A stretch of DNA of 64,000 bases from Bombardia bombarda (GCA_030512295.1 JAULSR010000002.1:1178001-1242000), one strand, 5' to 3'. Counted from the stretch's first letter, positions 54,689 to 64,000 are shown. Notes: generated by a model from the sequence alone, not told the origin. A program made the numbers and translations.

Positions 54689-55932
54689 TTTGACCTGGAA
54701 TTTATAGTCAGCTCCTTCCCAGCCATGCATCCGCTTCGTGAGCGGCAATACCACCTTGAATCCATGGCGGTTGCTCGTTGGGGGTTTTGATCACACCAAG
54801 ACAGCGAGCGCTAGCTGATTACAGGCCGCCGGATACCGACTATCGATAAATCCCCGCACTGGGTCTGCTTTAATTGCGTTTGGCTACGGGCCTTGCAGCT
54901 GTCCATATCGTGCTGTTGGTAGCGACGCCGGATATAGTAGCCGGATTCAACTCTTGTTCCTCGATTGCCATATCAATTGACATAGGGAAAACAACGGTAT
55001 TTCCATCCCGTTTAACAATCGCTATTGCAAGCGGTTGCGGCGCAGCAGAACTACGGTCTGGCTCATGTCGTCATTAGAGAATGTCATTGAGGCAGCTTAT
55101 GGCCTGTTGGTCGTGAAGCTGGACAAGATCTACTGCCAAGACATCCGTAGCGATGGTAAGTGCGAGGTAAATGCGACCTGATGACATTTGGTAGCGGCGC
55201 AAACAATCGTCTCGGATTTTCGGCACCCAGGGATAGGACAGCAATTGGTCTCATTGATTGTGGTAGTGTCTTGGCGATTCCTTCAGATTCACAAGTTGTT
55301 CATATTCTATCCAGTTTAATAATGTGGTGAAAGAATCATGGTATTCGCAGCGTTGTCTTCTGAGAGATTTCAGCAATTCAGTTCAGGCTCTTTGAGCGGT
55401 GGGATTCTTTTGAGGGTTGTTTGACTGCCAGGACCTTTCAAGCACATCTGATAATCATAACTTTGACGAACTTACTTTGTATATGAATGAGATGATTGTA
55501 AATGGGATAGTTGTAAATGAGATGATTGCAGGTCGTGTAGTTGCAGGTGGCTGGACTTTGCGCAGTACAAAGTTGAGAAATCGGCCATGTACAGTTTTAG
55601 AGGAAAGTTGTCTGGAGTTAGGAAGGAACCTCTTGCAAGCTCGAGCATTTGCGTCTGGCGGGAAGAACGTTTCTGAACTTCTTCGTTGTTATTCATGTTT
55701 TTGTTTCTTTGAACACAGTTTAGTCAAGCTTACCACGCAGTATCAGTTCTGAGAGCCGACCAATGGGTCAACAAACACCACAGATCGGAATGACAAATTC
55801 ATGAATGTCGCAAACTTCAGCGGCAAAGGTCTTATACAACCAGCGAATAACTATAAATAGGTTGAACAAATCAAGGGCGACTACCACGTACTCTATTCAA
55901 ATCATCTACACTTGTATCTCGTCATTTGAAAG
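54689..55932. other. Intergenic region with a 15-bp satellite
   Basis: No gene supported. It contains four units of the 15-bp repeat at 55494-55553. Confidence 0.4.
55494..55553. repeat. 15-bp tandem repeat, four units
   Basis: Units TGATTGTAAATGGGA, TAGTTGTAAATGAGA, TGATTGCAGGTCGTG and TAGTTGCAGGTGGCT. The same 15-bp family recurs at 58927-59002. Confidence 0.7.
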
Positions 55933-56647
55933 ATGGATCAACCCAACGGTGTCTCCTATGATAACTCTCAAGCGCACGCTTCTATCTAGATTCGCCACGC
56001 AACGCCTGACGACGCTCCATCCATGGCGAAAGTGATGTATGACTACACCCACACGCCCGATCCTGAGATCGCCTGGGGCACTGGCCCGATAATCTTGAAC
56101 ACTGAAGACAGCGATCGAGAAGAAATGCTCATCTTTCTACTGTCGGCTATCTAAATTTTCATGGATAAGGCCCACAAGTCTCCGTTGTCCAGCCGGCGTA
56201 TAATTGTGGCCTTAGAACGAGACGATGATAACAATGAAGAGGTTGTGGGCTGGGCAAACTGGCTGGGCCCAAAGGGCAACATGGAAGATCTTAACCCCGG
56301 CAGCCACCGTCATGAAACTAGTGATGATAGCAGTACTACTGTTCTCCCGGACTCTCCTGTGATTCCTGCCAATATTGATGGGGAGGCGCGCATGGCGCAG
56401 GAAGATGTGGCTGATCGATTCAAGAGGGAATCGCTTGGGGAGGATAAAGAGAATAATACTTGGGGTAAGAGCTGTTGTGTTGGGCATGCTTAAAGATGAT
56501 AACTAACAAGATGCCATTGTTTCTTTCGGGTGGGTAGAGCTTGAACAAATCGCCATCAGTCCGCACCACAAAGGGAAGAAAGTCAAGACAATGGTGCTTG
56601 TATATGAAGAACAACCGCGGATAAGAAAATATCAATTGGCCGAATAG
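55933..56647 (+). pseudogene. GNAT-type acetyltransferase relic
   Basis: From ATG 55933 one frame reads MDQPNGVSYDNSQAHASI, then TAG (55987), then IRHATPDDAPSMAKVMYDYT, then TAA (56152), then IIVALERDDDNNEEVVGWAN. It continues through a 73-bp intron (56465-56537; donor GTAAGA, branch CTAAC, acceptor GGTAG) into ELEQIAISPHHKGKKVKTMV and ends at 56647. IRHATPDDAP at the start and the IAISPHHKGK segment (the position of the acetyl-CoA loop) are GNAT-like. However, the Gly-x-Gly part of the loop is replaced by KKVKT, so the cofactor loop looks impaired. Both stops would arise from CAG/CAA by C-to-T change. If the upstream stops are real, a protein could start only at ATG 56161. Best read as a decayed gene. 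Confidence 0.5.
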
Positions 56648-57223
56648 CGACAAAACCGAGTTGGAACACGGCATGTGGGGGTAGCCGGCAACTTGAATGC
56701 TTTGCGTCTGAACCACTGAGTTGCTGCTGGGGCAATCCTGTCCAACGGGTAGGTACGTCATTTGACAGCCGAGTCAGCGTTCAATGCCCAGCGATTTGTG
56801 CGATGAAAAAAATACTGGGCAGTATTCTTTGTGGGTCGCATTGATGATATAGGACTATATTGTTGAGCGACTAAGTTCCGTAGGTTGACTCGGCAAAGTT
56901 CAAAATGTAAAACGCTTCGAAGAAGTGACAACGTCTTTTGGTTGATGAACGAGAACATAATGCCCCACTAACCCGACTAAGCTCCGAGCTATGCCCCTTA
57001 CGGTTAGATGGCAGGTCCGCGCTCGTTAGCTCGCTGCCAGGGATTGCGGAATTTTTGAGCCTAGAAATTTTCGGACCGCCTACCTTTACGCGAAGCCGCG
57101 ATTCTTCTTCTTTCTTCAAGCCGCCGCTCACCCAACAAGACAACCTCATCCATCACCCATCAAGTCTGCAACTCCCGCCCGCCGTCAATTGCTCTCCCAC
57201 ACCTGATATACCAGAAGTTCAAG
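56648..57223. other. Intergenic region, presumed promoter of the RRM gene
   Basis: No gene supported. The last 100 bases are CT-rich and presumably the 5' leader of the gene whose ATG is split at 57224-57225 and 57298. Confidence 0.4.
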
Positions 57224-58332
57224 ATGTAAGCATCCAATTCGCGACAGGACCCTCCAGCCTTTGATTGAGCGATCCGGCTGACAAACGGCCAATGCAGGAA
57301 CTCTCTCCGTACCGTCGTCTTCAGATCCGCCATCTCGGCCTCGAGAGCGGTGTCGACCAAGGCTCTCCCCACTTCCTTCGCCAGCCAAATCACCCGCAGC
57401 GCCAATGTCTCCAAGATCGTCTCCATAGCCGGCGCGCGCTTCTTCTCCCAGACCCTCCGCGTCGCCAACGAGCATGTCAACAAGGAGGCAAATGATGAGA
57501 GCTTCGGCGAGTCTTCCGCCTCCACACGTGTTCAGGCTGGTAAGTTGGTTAACGCGCCCCCGGACCTGCCCCGTTTATCCCATTAGCACGCTCTCTAACA
57601 CTGGAGTCTAGCTGAGGGCGAGAGGATTAACGTCGACAAGTTCCCCGTCGAGCAAGTTGTTTTCGTTCGCAACCTGATCTTCGATGCCACTGAGGCACAC
57701 CTCGAGGAGCTGTTCTCCAAGTTCGGCGAGGTTGCCACTGCCAATATTGCGCGTGATCCCCGTGGTCTGAGCAAGGGGTAAGCACTGCCATACCTCTCCC
57801 TACAAGACTGGCCTCTCCGGGATTGCTATGAATACGGCCCCATGATAACCCTAGCTAACATGATTCAACCAACAGCTATGCTTTCGTCGCGTTCCGTGAT
57901 GCCGAGAATTGTGGCGAGGCTATAGCCAGCCTCAACGGCAGTTTCTGGCACGGTCGCCGCATCTCCGTCGCCCCCAAGTCCCCCGAGACCACCACCAGGC
58001 CGAAGAGAGACAGGAGCCCCAAGTCGCCCAGCGGACCCACGAGACAGCTCTTCGTTGGAAACATCCCCTACGAGACGACTGATGCCGAGCTCAACAGCAT
58101 CTTCCGCGACCTTAACAACGTCAAGGACATCCGCATCGCTGTTGACCGCACCACCGGCTGGCCCCGTGGCTTTGCCCATGCCGATTTTGAGGACACCGAG
58201 TCTGCCCAGGCCGCTTACGAGAAGCTCCAGGGCGTCAAGCTTGGCGACAGAGAACTCAACATCGACTACGCCACCGGCTACGTCAAGCCTAGCGTCTCGT
58301 CTCGCGACTCCCGCGATTCCGACCTGGACTAA
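57224..58332 (+). CDS. Two-RRM RNA-binding protein, start codon split by an intron
   Basis: Coding exons 57224-57225, 57298-57539, 57612-57777 and 57876-58332 total 867 bp, giving 288 residues. The first coding exon holds only AT; the G of the initiator comes from exon 2, across a 72-bp intron (GTAAGC donor, CTGAC branch, GCAG acceptor). The result is MNSLRTVVFRSAISASRAVS, which looks like a mitochondrial targeting sequence (Arg/Ser-rich, no acids). No other in-frame ATG precedes the RRMs. RRM1 (about 97-171) has RNP2 VVFVRNLIF and RNP1 KGYAFVAF, with the third intron inside it. RRM2 (about 194-268) has QLFVGNIPY and RGFAHADF. A basic Ser/Pro linker (RPKRDRSPKSPSGP) joins them, and the tail is Ser/Asp-rich. 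A role in mitochondrial RNA metabolism is inferred from the presequence; a nuclear hnRNP-like role is the alternative. Confidence 0.85.
57226..57297 (+). other. Intron interrupting the initiation codon
   Basis: Begins GTAAGC directly after AT (57224-57225) and ends AATGCAG before G AAC TCT. CTGAC branch near 57278. Splicing creates the ATG; without it the presequence frame has no start. Confidence 0.75.
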
Positions 58333-58371
58333 GCGATTCCGTATTATGGAAGAAACGACGGTCTTCATGAC

Positions 58372-58374
<3 letters not shown>

Positions 58375-58421
<47 letters not shown>
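58375..58421. repeat. (AG)n microsatellite
   Basis: About 23 uninterrupted GA dinucleotides, 45 bases after the RRM gene stop codon and so probably in its 3' untranslated region. Confidence 0.95.
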
Positions 58422-58426
<5 letters not shown>

Positions 58427-58926
58427 ATTGCTGGAGTGCGGGAGGGGACGGCGTCATTTAATATCGGGTGGCGGCGTTTGTTCATTTAACCGTGATGCAT
58501 CTGGATCGAGCGCCGGCTGCGTCCCGGTTTTGTGGACGACCAGGAGATCTTTTTTCCTTGTTCAAAAAAGACTTCGCGGCGGGATAGAGAAGTCAAGATA
58601 GGCCGGGGCTATTTGCGCCTTCCTCACGAGGCAAAGGCATGGGACGGTGTAGCATTAACCCCTGTAGACGTTTTATTCCCTTTTCTTGTATCTGATACGC
58701 TAAAAATCAATTGTATTAATACCATGATGAAAATCTCTTCTCTTGGGCGGAAGCCTCGGCAGGCTTGGATGGGTCTATATGGGTCTTGTATCTGGAGTTT
58801 GTATTATAAACATGGCATCTTGTTGCACAGTGAGAAGAGCTTCACGGATCCCGATGGGTTTGGTATAGTGAGTTAAAAAGTCCCTAATTATCCCCAAGTT
58901 TTGACCTTTCATAACTCAAAATGGAA

Positions 58927-59002
58927 TAGTTATGAGTGGAATAGTTATAGATGGGATAAGTTGTAAGTGGGGTAGTTGTAGGTGGTGTAGTTGTAGATGG
59001 TA
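58927..59002. repeat. 15-bp tandem repeat, five units
   Basis: Units TAGTTATGAGTGGAA, TAGTTATAGATGGGA, TAAGTTGTAAGTGGGG, TAGTTGTAGGTGGTG and TAGTTGTAGATGGTA. Same family as 55494-55553. Confidence 0.75.
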
Positions 59003-59608
59003 TCAAATCGCACATGGCGCCAGATTTGTTGACTGCCACTGTAATTGGCTTTTGGATGCCCCACTGTTAGTGCTGCTATATCTTTGCAACGAAAATACTC
59101 GTTTGGCTGCCTTATTTCTAACGAAACTCTCATCCAGACGTGAACAATGGCCCTGACCACGTAAAAAGGTACGTACCGCTGCTTACTACACCACATGTCT
59201 TGAAGATCCGGGGCGGGGGGTGGAGCGAGCGCGGGGGCGCCACGGAAATGGATTACAGAGCTGCCTCGGCATTTCAGTGGTGCATCGCTGCAGGTGGCGT
59301 CACGGCCCCATCAGCGAGTGCATGGAACTACCACCACCGCCCAGTAGTGCCCGAACCTCCCCCAAAGTCCGAATCACAAGTCGGCCAAAAGCTGCACTTG
59401 ACCACAAGACTCTGAATTATTGCCGCTTTATCTTTATTCTTTAAACCAGCGCCGCTATTACCGTTTATCTTTGCAGTCGGTTCGAATCAGCTGCTGCTGG
59501 GAGGCAAGCTTGATCCCAATCAACGCACCAGGTTCCCCGGCCATCCATCTCGAGTTGGCCAGCGCGGCACAAACACAGTATCAAAGGCCCCATATACAAC
59601 CAAACACC

Positions 59609-61693
59609 ATGTCGTTCATGGGCGGCGCCGAGTGCTCGACGGCGGGCAATCCGCTCAGTCAGTTCACCAAGCACATCCAAGACGACAAGAGCCTCCAGCA
59701 TGACAGGCTCGTCGGCAGGGGCCCCAATGGCTCCATGGGCGGCTTCCGCACCCAGAGTCGCGCGACGCCCCAAGACGAGGTATGCGATGAACTGGCCCTT
59801 ATTTTCCTCCCCGTTAAGCATCTGCTAACCCAGAATCTCCAGATGATGAATGGCTTCATGCACCAAACACCCGACATGCCCCTCGAGCAGCAAGGCCCCA
59901 TCCCCATGGGCCACGGCCACGTCCACATCGACCCCAACCACGCCGTCCACCTCCGGGCCAACTCCACATTGCCCACCTGGGCCGGCGACTTCCAGAGCAC
60001 CCAGGCCGCCATGGAGGCCGCCTTCAACGTGCCCCCGGGCACCCAGTTCAACCCGGACGAGTTTTCCAAGTTCCAGCAGATGAACGCCCCCGGCGCCTCG
60101 TCGTCCCGCGCCGGCGTCATGCCCGGCGTCATGGCCCAGCCCCAGATGCCCATGATGGGCGCTGGCGCTGGCATGATGGGCATGAGTGGCGGCTACGGCA
60201 TGATGCAGCGCCCCATGTACCAGCCCATGAGCAGCATGTACGGCCCGCAGATGCCCCAGCAGCAATACCAGCCACAACAACAGCAGGAGCTAGAGGGCAA
60301 GGGCAAGGACAAGGTGGTGGAGCTGGACGACACCAAGTGGGAGGAGCAGTTCGCCCAGATGGAACTGCACGACCAAAAAGCCCGCGAGCCCATGATGGAC
60401 GACGAGGCCCTCGCCATGGAGCCCGAGCTCAACGCCATGGACGAGAAGCTGGTGCACTCGGAGACGGGCTACGGCGACCTCGAGTCCATCTGGCGCGGCA
60501 TCCAGGCCGAGCAGGACGCCATGAAGGGCCTCGACGCCGAGGACGACCGTGCCAGGTTCGACAGCTCACACTTTGGCGGCGACGCCGTGGGCGACTGGGG
60601 CCTGACCAACAGCCGCATCGGCGCCGACCCCAGCATCGAGGACTACCTCTTCGAAGAAGAGAACCTCTTCCAGGACCAGGCCAACCCGTTCGAGGAGGGC
60701 GTGCGCATCATGTCCGAGGGCGGCAACCTATCCCTCGCCGCGCTCGCCTTCGAGGCCGCCGTGCAGAAGAACCCCGACCACGTCGACGCCTGGGTCTACC
60801 TCGGCTCGGCGCAAGCCCAAAACGAGAAGGAGGAGGCGGCGATCCGCGCGCTCGAGCACGCCATGAAGCTCGACCCCAACAACCTGCCCGCGCTCATGGG
60901 CCTCGCCGTCTCGTACACCAACGAGGGCTACGACAGCACCGCCTACCGCACGCTCGAGCGCTGGCTGTCGGTCAAGTACCCGCAGGTGATCGCGCCGCAG
61001 GACCTGTCGTCGGCGGCCGAGCTCGGCTTCACCGACCGCGCGCAGCTGCACGAGCGCGTCACCCACCTCTTCCTCAACGCGGCCCGCCTCGCGCCCGACG
61101 GCGACCGCATGGACCCCGACGTGCAGGTCGGCCTCGGCGTGCTCTTCTACGGCACCGAAGACTACGACAAGGCGGTCGACTGCTTCCAGGCGGCGCTGCA
61201 CAGCTCCGAGCTCGGGGCCAGCAACGGCCGCGAGCGGATCCACCTGCTGTGGAACAGGCTGGGCGCGACGCTGGCCAACAGCGGGCGCTCCGAGGAGGCC
61301 ATCGCGGCCTACGAGAAGGCGCTGGCGATACATCCGAACTTTGTGCGCGCCAGGTACAACCTGGGCGTGTCGTGCATTAACATCGGGTGCCACGCCGAGG
61401 CCGCCGGGCACCTGCTGGCGGCGCTGGACATGCACAAGAGCGTGGAGAAGAGCGGGCGGGAGAAGGCGCGGGAGCTGCTGGGAGTGGGAGGGGGAGGCGG
61501 AGGGGGAGGCGGTAGTGGGGGTGGGGAGGCGGATGCGGATGCGAGGATCGAGGCGATGGGGATGCAGAACCGGAGCACGACGCTGTATGATACGCTGCGG
61601 AGGATCTTTACGCAGATGGGGCGGAGGGATCTGGCGGAGCAGGTTGTGGTGGGCGTCGATCCGGATGTGTTCAGGGGGGAGTTTGACTTTTGA
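59609..61693 (+). CDS. PEX5: Peroxisomal targeting signal receptor PEX5
   Basis: ATG 59609 gives MSFMGGAECSTAGNPLSQFT, the conserved fungal PEX5 N-terminus with the Cys (residue 9) used for export ubiquitination, then KHIQDDKSLQHDRL. A 63-bp intron (59780-59842, GTATGC donor, CTAAC branch, CTCCAG acceptor) separates QDE from MMNGFM. WxxxF-type docking motifs include WAGDF (about residue 104) and WEEQF (about 223). Tetratricopeptide repeats begin near residue 338 (NPFEEGVRIMSEGGNLSLAA) and include HVDAWVYLGSAQAQNEKEEA, NNLPALMGLAVSYTNEGYDS and HPNFVRARYNLGVSCINIGC, forming the pocket for C-terminal SKL-type signals. A run of about 14 Gly/Ser interrupts the C-terminal region before NRSTTLYDTLRRIFTQMGRR. 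About 673 residues, within the fungal size range. It carries peroxisomal matrix enzymes from cytosol to the membrane. Confidence 0.95.
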   Translation: MSFMGGAECSTAGNPLSQFTKHIQDDKSLQHDRLVGRGPNGSMGGFRTQSRATPQDEVCDELALIFLPVKHLLTQNLQMMNGFMHQTPDMPLEQQGPIPMGHGHVHIDPNHAVHLRANSTLPTWAGDFQSTQAAMEAAFNVPPGTQFNPDEFSKFQQMNAPGASSSRAGVMPGVMAQPQMPMMGAGAGMMGMSGGYGMMQRPMYQPMSSMYGPQMPQQQYQPQQQQELEGKGKDKVVELDDTKWEEQFAQMELHDQKAREPMMDDEALAMEPELNAMDEKLVHSETGYGDLESIWRGIQAEQDAMKGLDAEDDRARFDSSHFGGDAVGDWGLTNSRIGADPSIEDYLFEEENLFQDQANPFEEGVRIMSEGGNLSLAALAFEAAVQKNPDHVDAWVYLGSAQAQNEKEEAAIRALEHAMKLDPNNLPALMGLAVSYTNEGYDSTAYRTLERWLSVKYPQVIAPQDLSSAAELGFTDRAQLHERVTHLFLNAARLAPDGDRMDPDVQVGLGVLFYGTEDYDKAVDCFQAALHSSELGASNGRERIHLLWNRLGATLANSGRSEEAIAAYEKALAIHPNFVRARYNLGVSCINIGCHAEAAGHLLAALDMHKSVEKSGREKARELLGVGGGGGGGGGSGGGEADADARIEAMGMQNRSTTLYDTLRRIFTQMGRRDLAEQVVVGVDPDVFRGEFDF

Positions 61694-61969
61694 CGGGGGA
61701 GGTGAGGGGGTGGGGGAGATGAGAGGGAGGTGATGGGAATGGGGGGAGTGGAGAGGGGGAGGATGGGAATGAGGTGGCATCTGAATGGGGCGGGCAGTAG
61801 GCTTTGGCCGGAGAAGATGTTGCCGCGTGCTTGATGTTTTGGTGGGTTTTTCTTTTTCTTGGACATAGACTGATTCTCTGGAATGAACAGCGAGGTAGGC
61901 TATTGTAGTGAAGGTAAAACGCAAATAGCAGATGATAGTGTTGGGTATGTTTAAAATTGTGTGTTCTTC

Positions 61970-61987
61970 GGGGGGGGGGGGGGGGGG
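61970..61987. repeat. Poly-G run, about 18 bases
   Basis: Uninterrupted G stretch 280 bases after the PEX5 stop. Its exact length is likely unreliable in the assembly. Confidence 0.9.
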
Positions 61988-62309
61988 TCTTTTAGTTTAA
62001 ATGGCATGGGTTTACAAACACACGATCCCGTTCACCTTCATTTAGCATCTTACCTACCTTTTTGAATGTCACAGCAGCTTCCGAGTTGGTGTCTGGTATC
62101 TCGATTTCTGGCTCACTCTACCTATCTGCGTCAGGTCGCCTCCTCAAGGGGTATACCGTCTACCCGACCGGGTATCAATTATCATGATATCTAACTGACC
62201 GACCAGCTAAGTACGTAGCGAATGTATGCTTGCTTCCATATAGACGTCGGATACGCTGTTTAACTACGCCATGTAGCACCAAAGTGAAGGAAAGCTATTC
62301 GCTGTTGAA

Positions 62310-62311
62310 GG

Positions 62312-62342
<31 letters not shown>
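62310..62342. repeat. (TGGC)n microsatellite
   Basis: About eight TGGC tetramers immediately downstream of the exonuclease gene stop codon, in its presumed 3' untranslated region. Confidence 0.9.
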
Positions 62343-62343
<1 letters not shown>

Positions 62344-62350
62344 GTCTCGC

Positions 62351-64000
62351 TCATTTCACCCCAATAAACCCAATCCCGCTCCTGGCGACGCGCACCGCCT
62401 GCCGCAGCAGCTGGTCCTCCTTGTCCGTCCACTTCACACTCAGCTGGTCCCACTTGGACCCGGGCGTGTTGTACTCCTTCTTGAACTTTCCCTGCATCGC
62501 CTGCAGCCGGCTCATCTCGCGCGGGTCGCCCGTGCCGCTGAACACCATCAGCGCCGTGCAGGGCGGCAGCGCGGCGTGGACCCGCTGCAGCCGCTGCACC
62601 AGGGCCGTCAGACACTGCTCCAGACCACCATAATCACCTTCTTCGTCCTTGTCGGCATCAACCAACGGCGGGCCAGCCGCGTCGTCAGAAACCAGCTTAT
62701 TCCTATTCCACCAGCCCTGGAGGGCCTCGAGCTCGCGCATGCGCGCCCAGACGAAGTCGACCCCGCCGCCGGGGATCTCGAGCCCGTCCGGGTCGCCCCT
62801 GATGGCGCGCAGGATGCCGGCCTCGACGTCGGCGTCCGTCTTGCACGAGATGGTGAAGGTGGCGGCGTTGCAGGTGGTCCTGGCGAGGTCGCCCCAGTCG
62901 ACGGCGGCGCTGGTCTTGCCGGTCGGCAGCCCGCCCGTCGCCTCGGGGCCTGCGGTGGCGCGGTAGGCGGTGCCGGAGCGCGCGAGCCGCTTGAAGAGGC
63001 TCTCGCCCGACGACTCGCCCGCGCCCCAGGCCTTGCCCTTTTCGCACTTCTTCTTGACGAGGTCGAGGCAGGTCTTGGCGTCCTCGATGCTGTCGTGGCC
63101 GGCGGGCGTGCCGCCGCCTTTCTGGACCTCGCGGTTGAGGTATTTGGAGGCGAGGTATTTGAGGGAGGACTTGAGCGGTGGGCCGCGGGGGTGGGGGAAG
63201 ATGATGGAGGTGTCGATGATGAAGGGGTGTGCGAGCTGCATGGCTTTCAGGTCTGAGTCGAGCGAGTGGCCGAGGAGGATTGAGCAGGGGGTTAGGAGGT
63301 CCAGGAGCTTGTTTTGGATGTCTTTGAGGGTGGTGTTGACGGGGTCGATCATCTCCTTGGTGATGCCGGAGTATTGCGTGACGTAGTTTATGATGGGCTT
63401 GTCCGGCTTGACGAGCTCGTCCACTACTACCTCGCCGTCCCATGAGACTACGCTTATCCTCGTCAGGGAATACTCGCTTTCTCCTGTCATGCACATCTCA
63501 CAGTCGAGGGCGTAGACATCCCGACCTGCAGTGATGCTGCCCTGTTGTATCCCGGCCTCGGGGACTGTGCCGTCCTCGAGGTTCTCGACTCTGGTATACA
63601 CATAGCCCTCCTTGTCCTGAAACTTCTCCCTGCGCTCGCCTTTCGGGAGCATGGCAGGGTGGGTGGGGAAGCCGTTCTCCATCAGCTCCTCCGCCGTGGC
63701 CAGGAACTCGGTAACTCTAGTCCTTTGGTCTGTCCATCCCTGGGGATCTGACACAGCCTTGGCCCCGCCCTTCTTCTCGGTCTGCTTCTTGGTCAAGGGA
63801 GCGGTGAGCATGGCCTGTACGGGTGAGTGCAGCTTGCCGTACTTATCATCGCCAGGTGCCCTCACGGGCCACAGGTGGGGAAAGATGTCTGCGAACGGCT
63901 GCAACGGCTCGGGCAGCGCGTCCTTCTTGAGCTCACGAGGATAGTAGTCATCTGGAGAAGTAGCGACCCTCTTCATGGCATCGTCTGGCGCGAGCTGGTT
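62351..64000 (-). CDS. RNA exonuclease, REX1/RNH70 type (5' end beyond window)
   Basis: Minus-strand frame with stop at 62351-62353. It remains open through ATG 63976 (MKRVATSPDDYYPREL) to the right edge, so the true start may lie outside; 541 residues are seen from that ATG. A DEDDh 3'-5' exonuclease domain spans about residues 155-320: Exo I YALDCEMCMTG with Asp and Glu, Exo II LLGHSLDSDLKAMQ, and Exo III GHDSIEDAKTCLDL with the catalytic His and Asp. This matches REX1/RNH70 enzymes, which trim 5S rRNA and tRNA 3' ends in the nucleus. The C-terminal third (FVWARMRELEALQGWWNR, PPCTALMVFSGTGDPREMSR) also occurs in fungal REX1 proteins. Intact across the window. Confidence 0.88.
   Translation of the reverse strand, partial: NQLAPDDAMKRVATSPDDYYPRELKKDALPEPLQPFADIFPHLWPVRAPGDDKYGKLHSPVQAMLTAPLTKKQTEKKGGAKAVSDPQGWTDQRTRVTEFLATAEELMENGFPTHPAMLPKGERREKFQDKEGYVYTRVENLEDGTVPEAGIQQGSITAGRDVYALDCEMCMTGESEYSLTRISVVSWDGEVVVDELVKPDKPIINYVTQYSGITKEMIDPVNTTLKDIQNKLLDLLTPCSILLGHSLDSDLKAMQLAHPFIIDTSIIFPHPRGPPLKSSLKYLASKYLNREVQKGGGTPAGHDSIEDAKTCLDLVKKKCEKGKAWGAGESSGESLFKRLARSGTAYRATAGPEATGGLPTGKTSAAVDWGDLARTTCNAATFTISCKTDADVEAGILRAIRGDPDGLEIPGGGVDFVWARMRELEALQGWWNRNKLVSDDAAGPPLVDADKDEEGDYGGLEQCLTALVQRLQRVHAALPPCTALMVFSGTGDPREMSRLQAMQGKFKKEYNTPGSKWDQLSVKWTDKEDQLLRQAVRVARSGIGFIGVK

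Larger units (their letters stand above)
58333..59608. other. Intergenic region with microsatellite and 15-bp satellite
   Basis: 3' flank of the RRM gene, the AG-repeat and the 15-bp satellite (listed separately), then the PEX5 upstream region. No other gene supported. Confidence 0.45.
61694..62350. other. Intergenic region between convergent genes
   Basis: 3' flanks of PEX5 and the exonuclease gene. Includes a G-run of about 18 bases (61970-61987) and TGGC repeats (62310-62342). Confidence 0.5.

Noticed and set aside
60337..61924. Long frames of 347 and 398 codons overlapping PEX5 on both strands
   Set aside because: Frame shadows caused by codon-third GC bias; the PEX5 frame has TPR repeats and the conserved N-terminus.
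62576..63494. Frames of 226 (+) and 263 (-) codons overlapping the exonuclease gene
   Set aside because: Shadows with Arg/Pro or Ala/Gly-rich composition; the exonuclease motifs lie in the other minus-strand frame.
1..64000. CRISPR arrays, bacterial operons, integrons or rRNA genes
   Set aside because: No regularly spaced repeats with unique spacers, no operon structure and no rRNA sequence were seen; the gene structure is eukaryotic.

Overview
The window looks like nuclear chromosome sequence from a filamentous ascomycete (Pezizomycotina, probably a Sordariomycete-type genome; this is inference). Support comes from short introns of 46-98 bp with GTRNGT donors and CTAAC/CTGAC branch sites, fungal families (Zn2Cys6 factor, 2EXR and F-box proteins, GMC oxidoreductase, CVNH lectin, TAP-type S33 hydrolase), the fungal PEX5 N-terminus, and a tRNA-Ala gene interrupted after position 37. 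No bacterial, viral or CRISPR features were seen.

Layout. 1-7.4 kb: a secreted alpha/beta hydrolase, an FAD-dependent oxidoreductase, an ankyrin-repeat gene with two apparent homopolymer frameshifts, and a 79-residue gene on the minus strand. 8.2-11.1 kb: a frameshifted F-box gene and a proline-rich/coiled-coil gene. 11.7-21.9 kb: the most unusual block, an array of large Ser/Asp/Glu-rich genes of no recognised family. It holds a decayed copy (A), an intermediate gene (B) and a long copy (C). A and C share one notable feature: two long reading frames in the same frame, separated by a single UAG inside a conserved sequence. The C-terminal half of C carries three copies of an unrecognised module of about 58 residues, one of which survives in A. 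22.6-27.4 kb: a degenerate repeat-containing locus, a 2EXR protein, an AT-rich minisatellite and a five-exon Zn2Cys6 factor. 27.4-39.1 kb: almost 12 kb without a supportable gene, lying upstream of a three-exon bHLH factor (39.1-40.7 kb). 42.9-46.5 kb: a secreted cyanovirin-N-like lectin and a two-span membrane protein. 46.5-52 kb: degenerate sequence with a repeat-element fragment. 52.0-52.2 kb: tRNA-Ala(AGC) and tRNA-Gly(TCC). 52.6-54.7 kb: a secreted GMC oxidoreductase with one frameshift. 55.9-56.6 kb: a GNAT relic. 57.2-64 kb: a conserved housekeeping block with a two-RRM protein whose start codon is split by an intron, the peroxisomal receptor PEX5, and an REX1/RNH70-type exonuclease that runs off the right edge.

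Genes here appear individually transcribed; no biosynthetic cluster is evident. Four reading-frame breaks (5464, about 6376, 16381, 52809) would each be repaired by one extra base in a G/C run, which points to systematic indel errors in the assembly or, less likely, to repeated gene decay. The best candidates for something undescribed are the A/B/C gene array with its conserved internal UAG and repeat modules, and the split-ATG gene.
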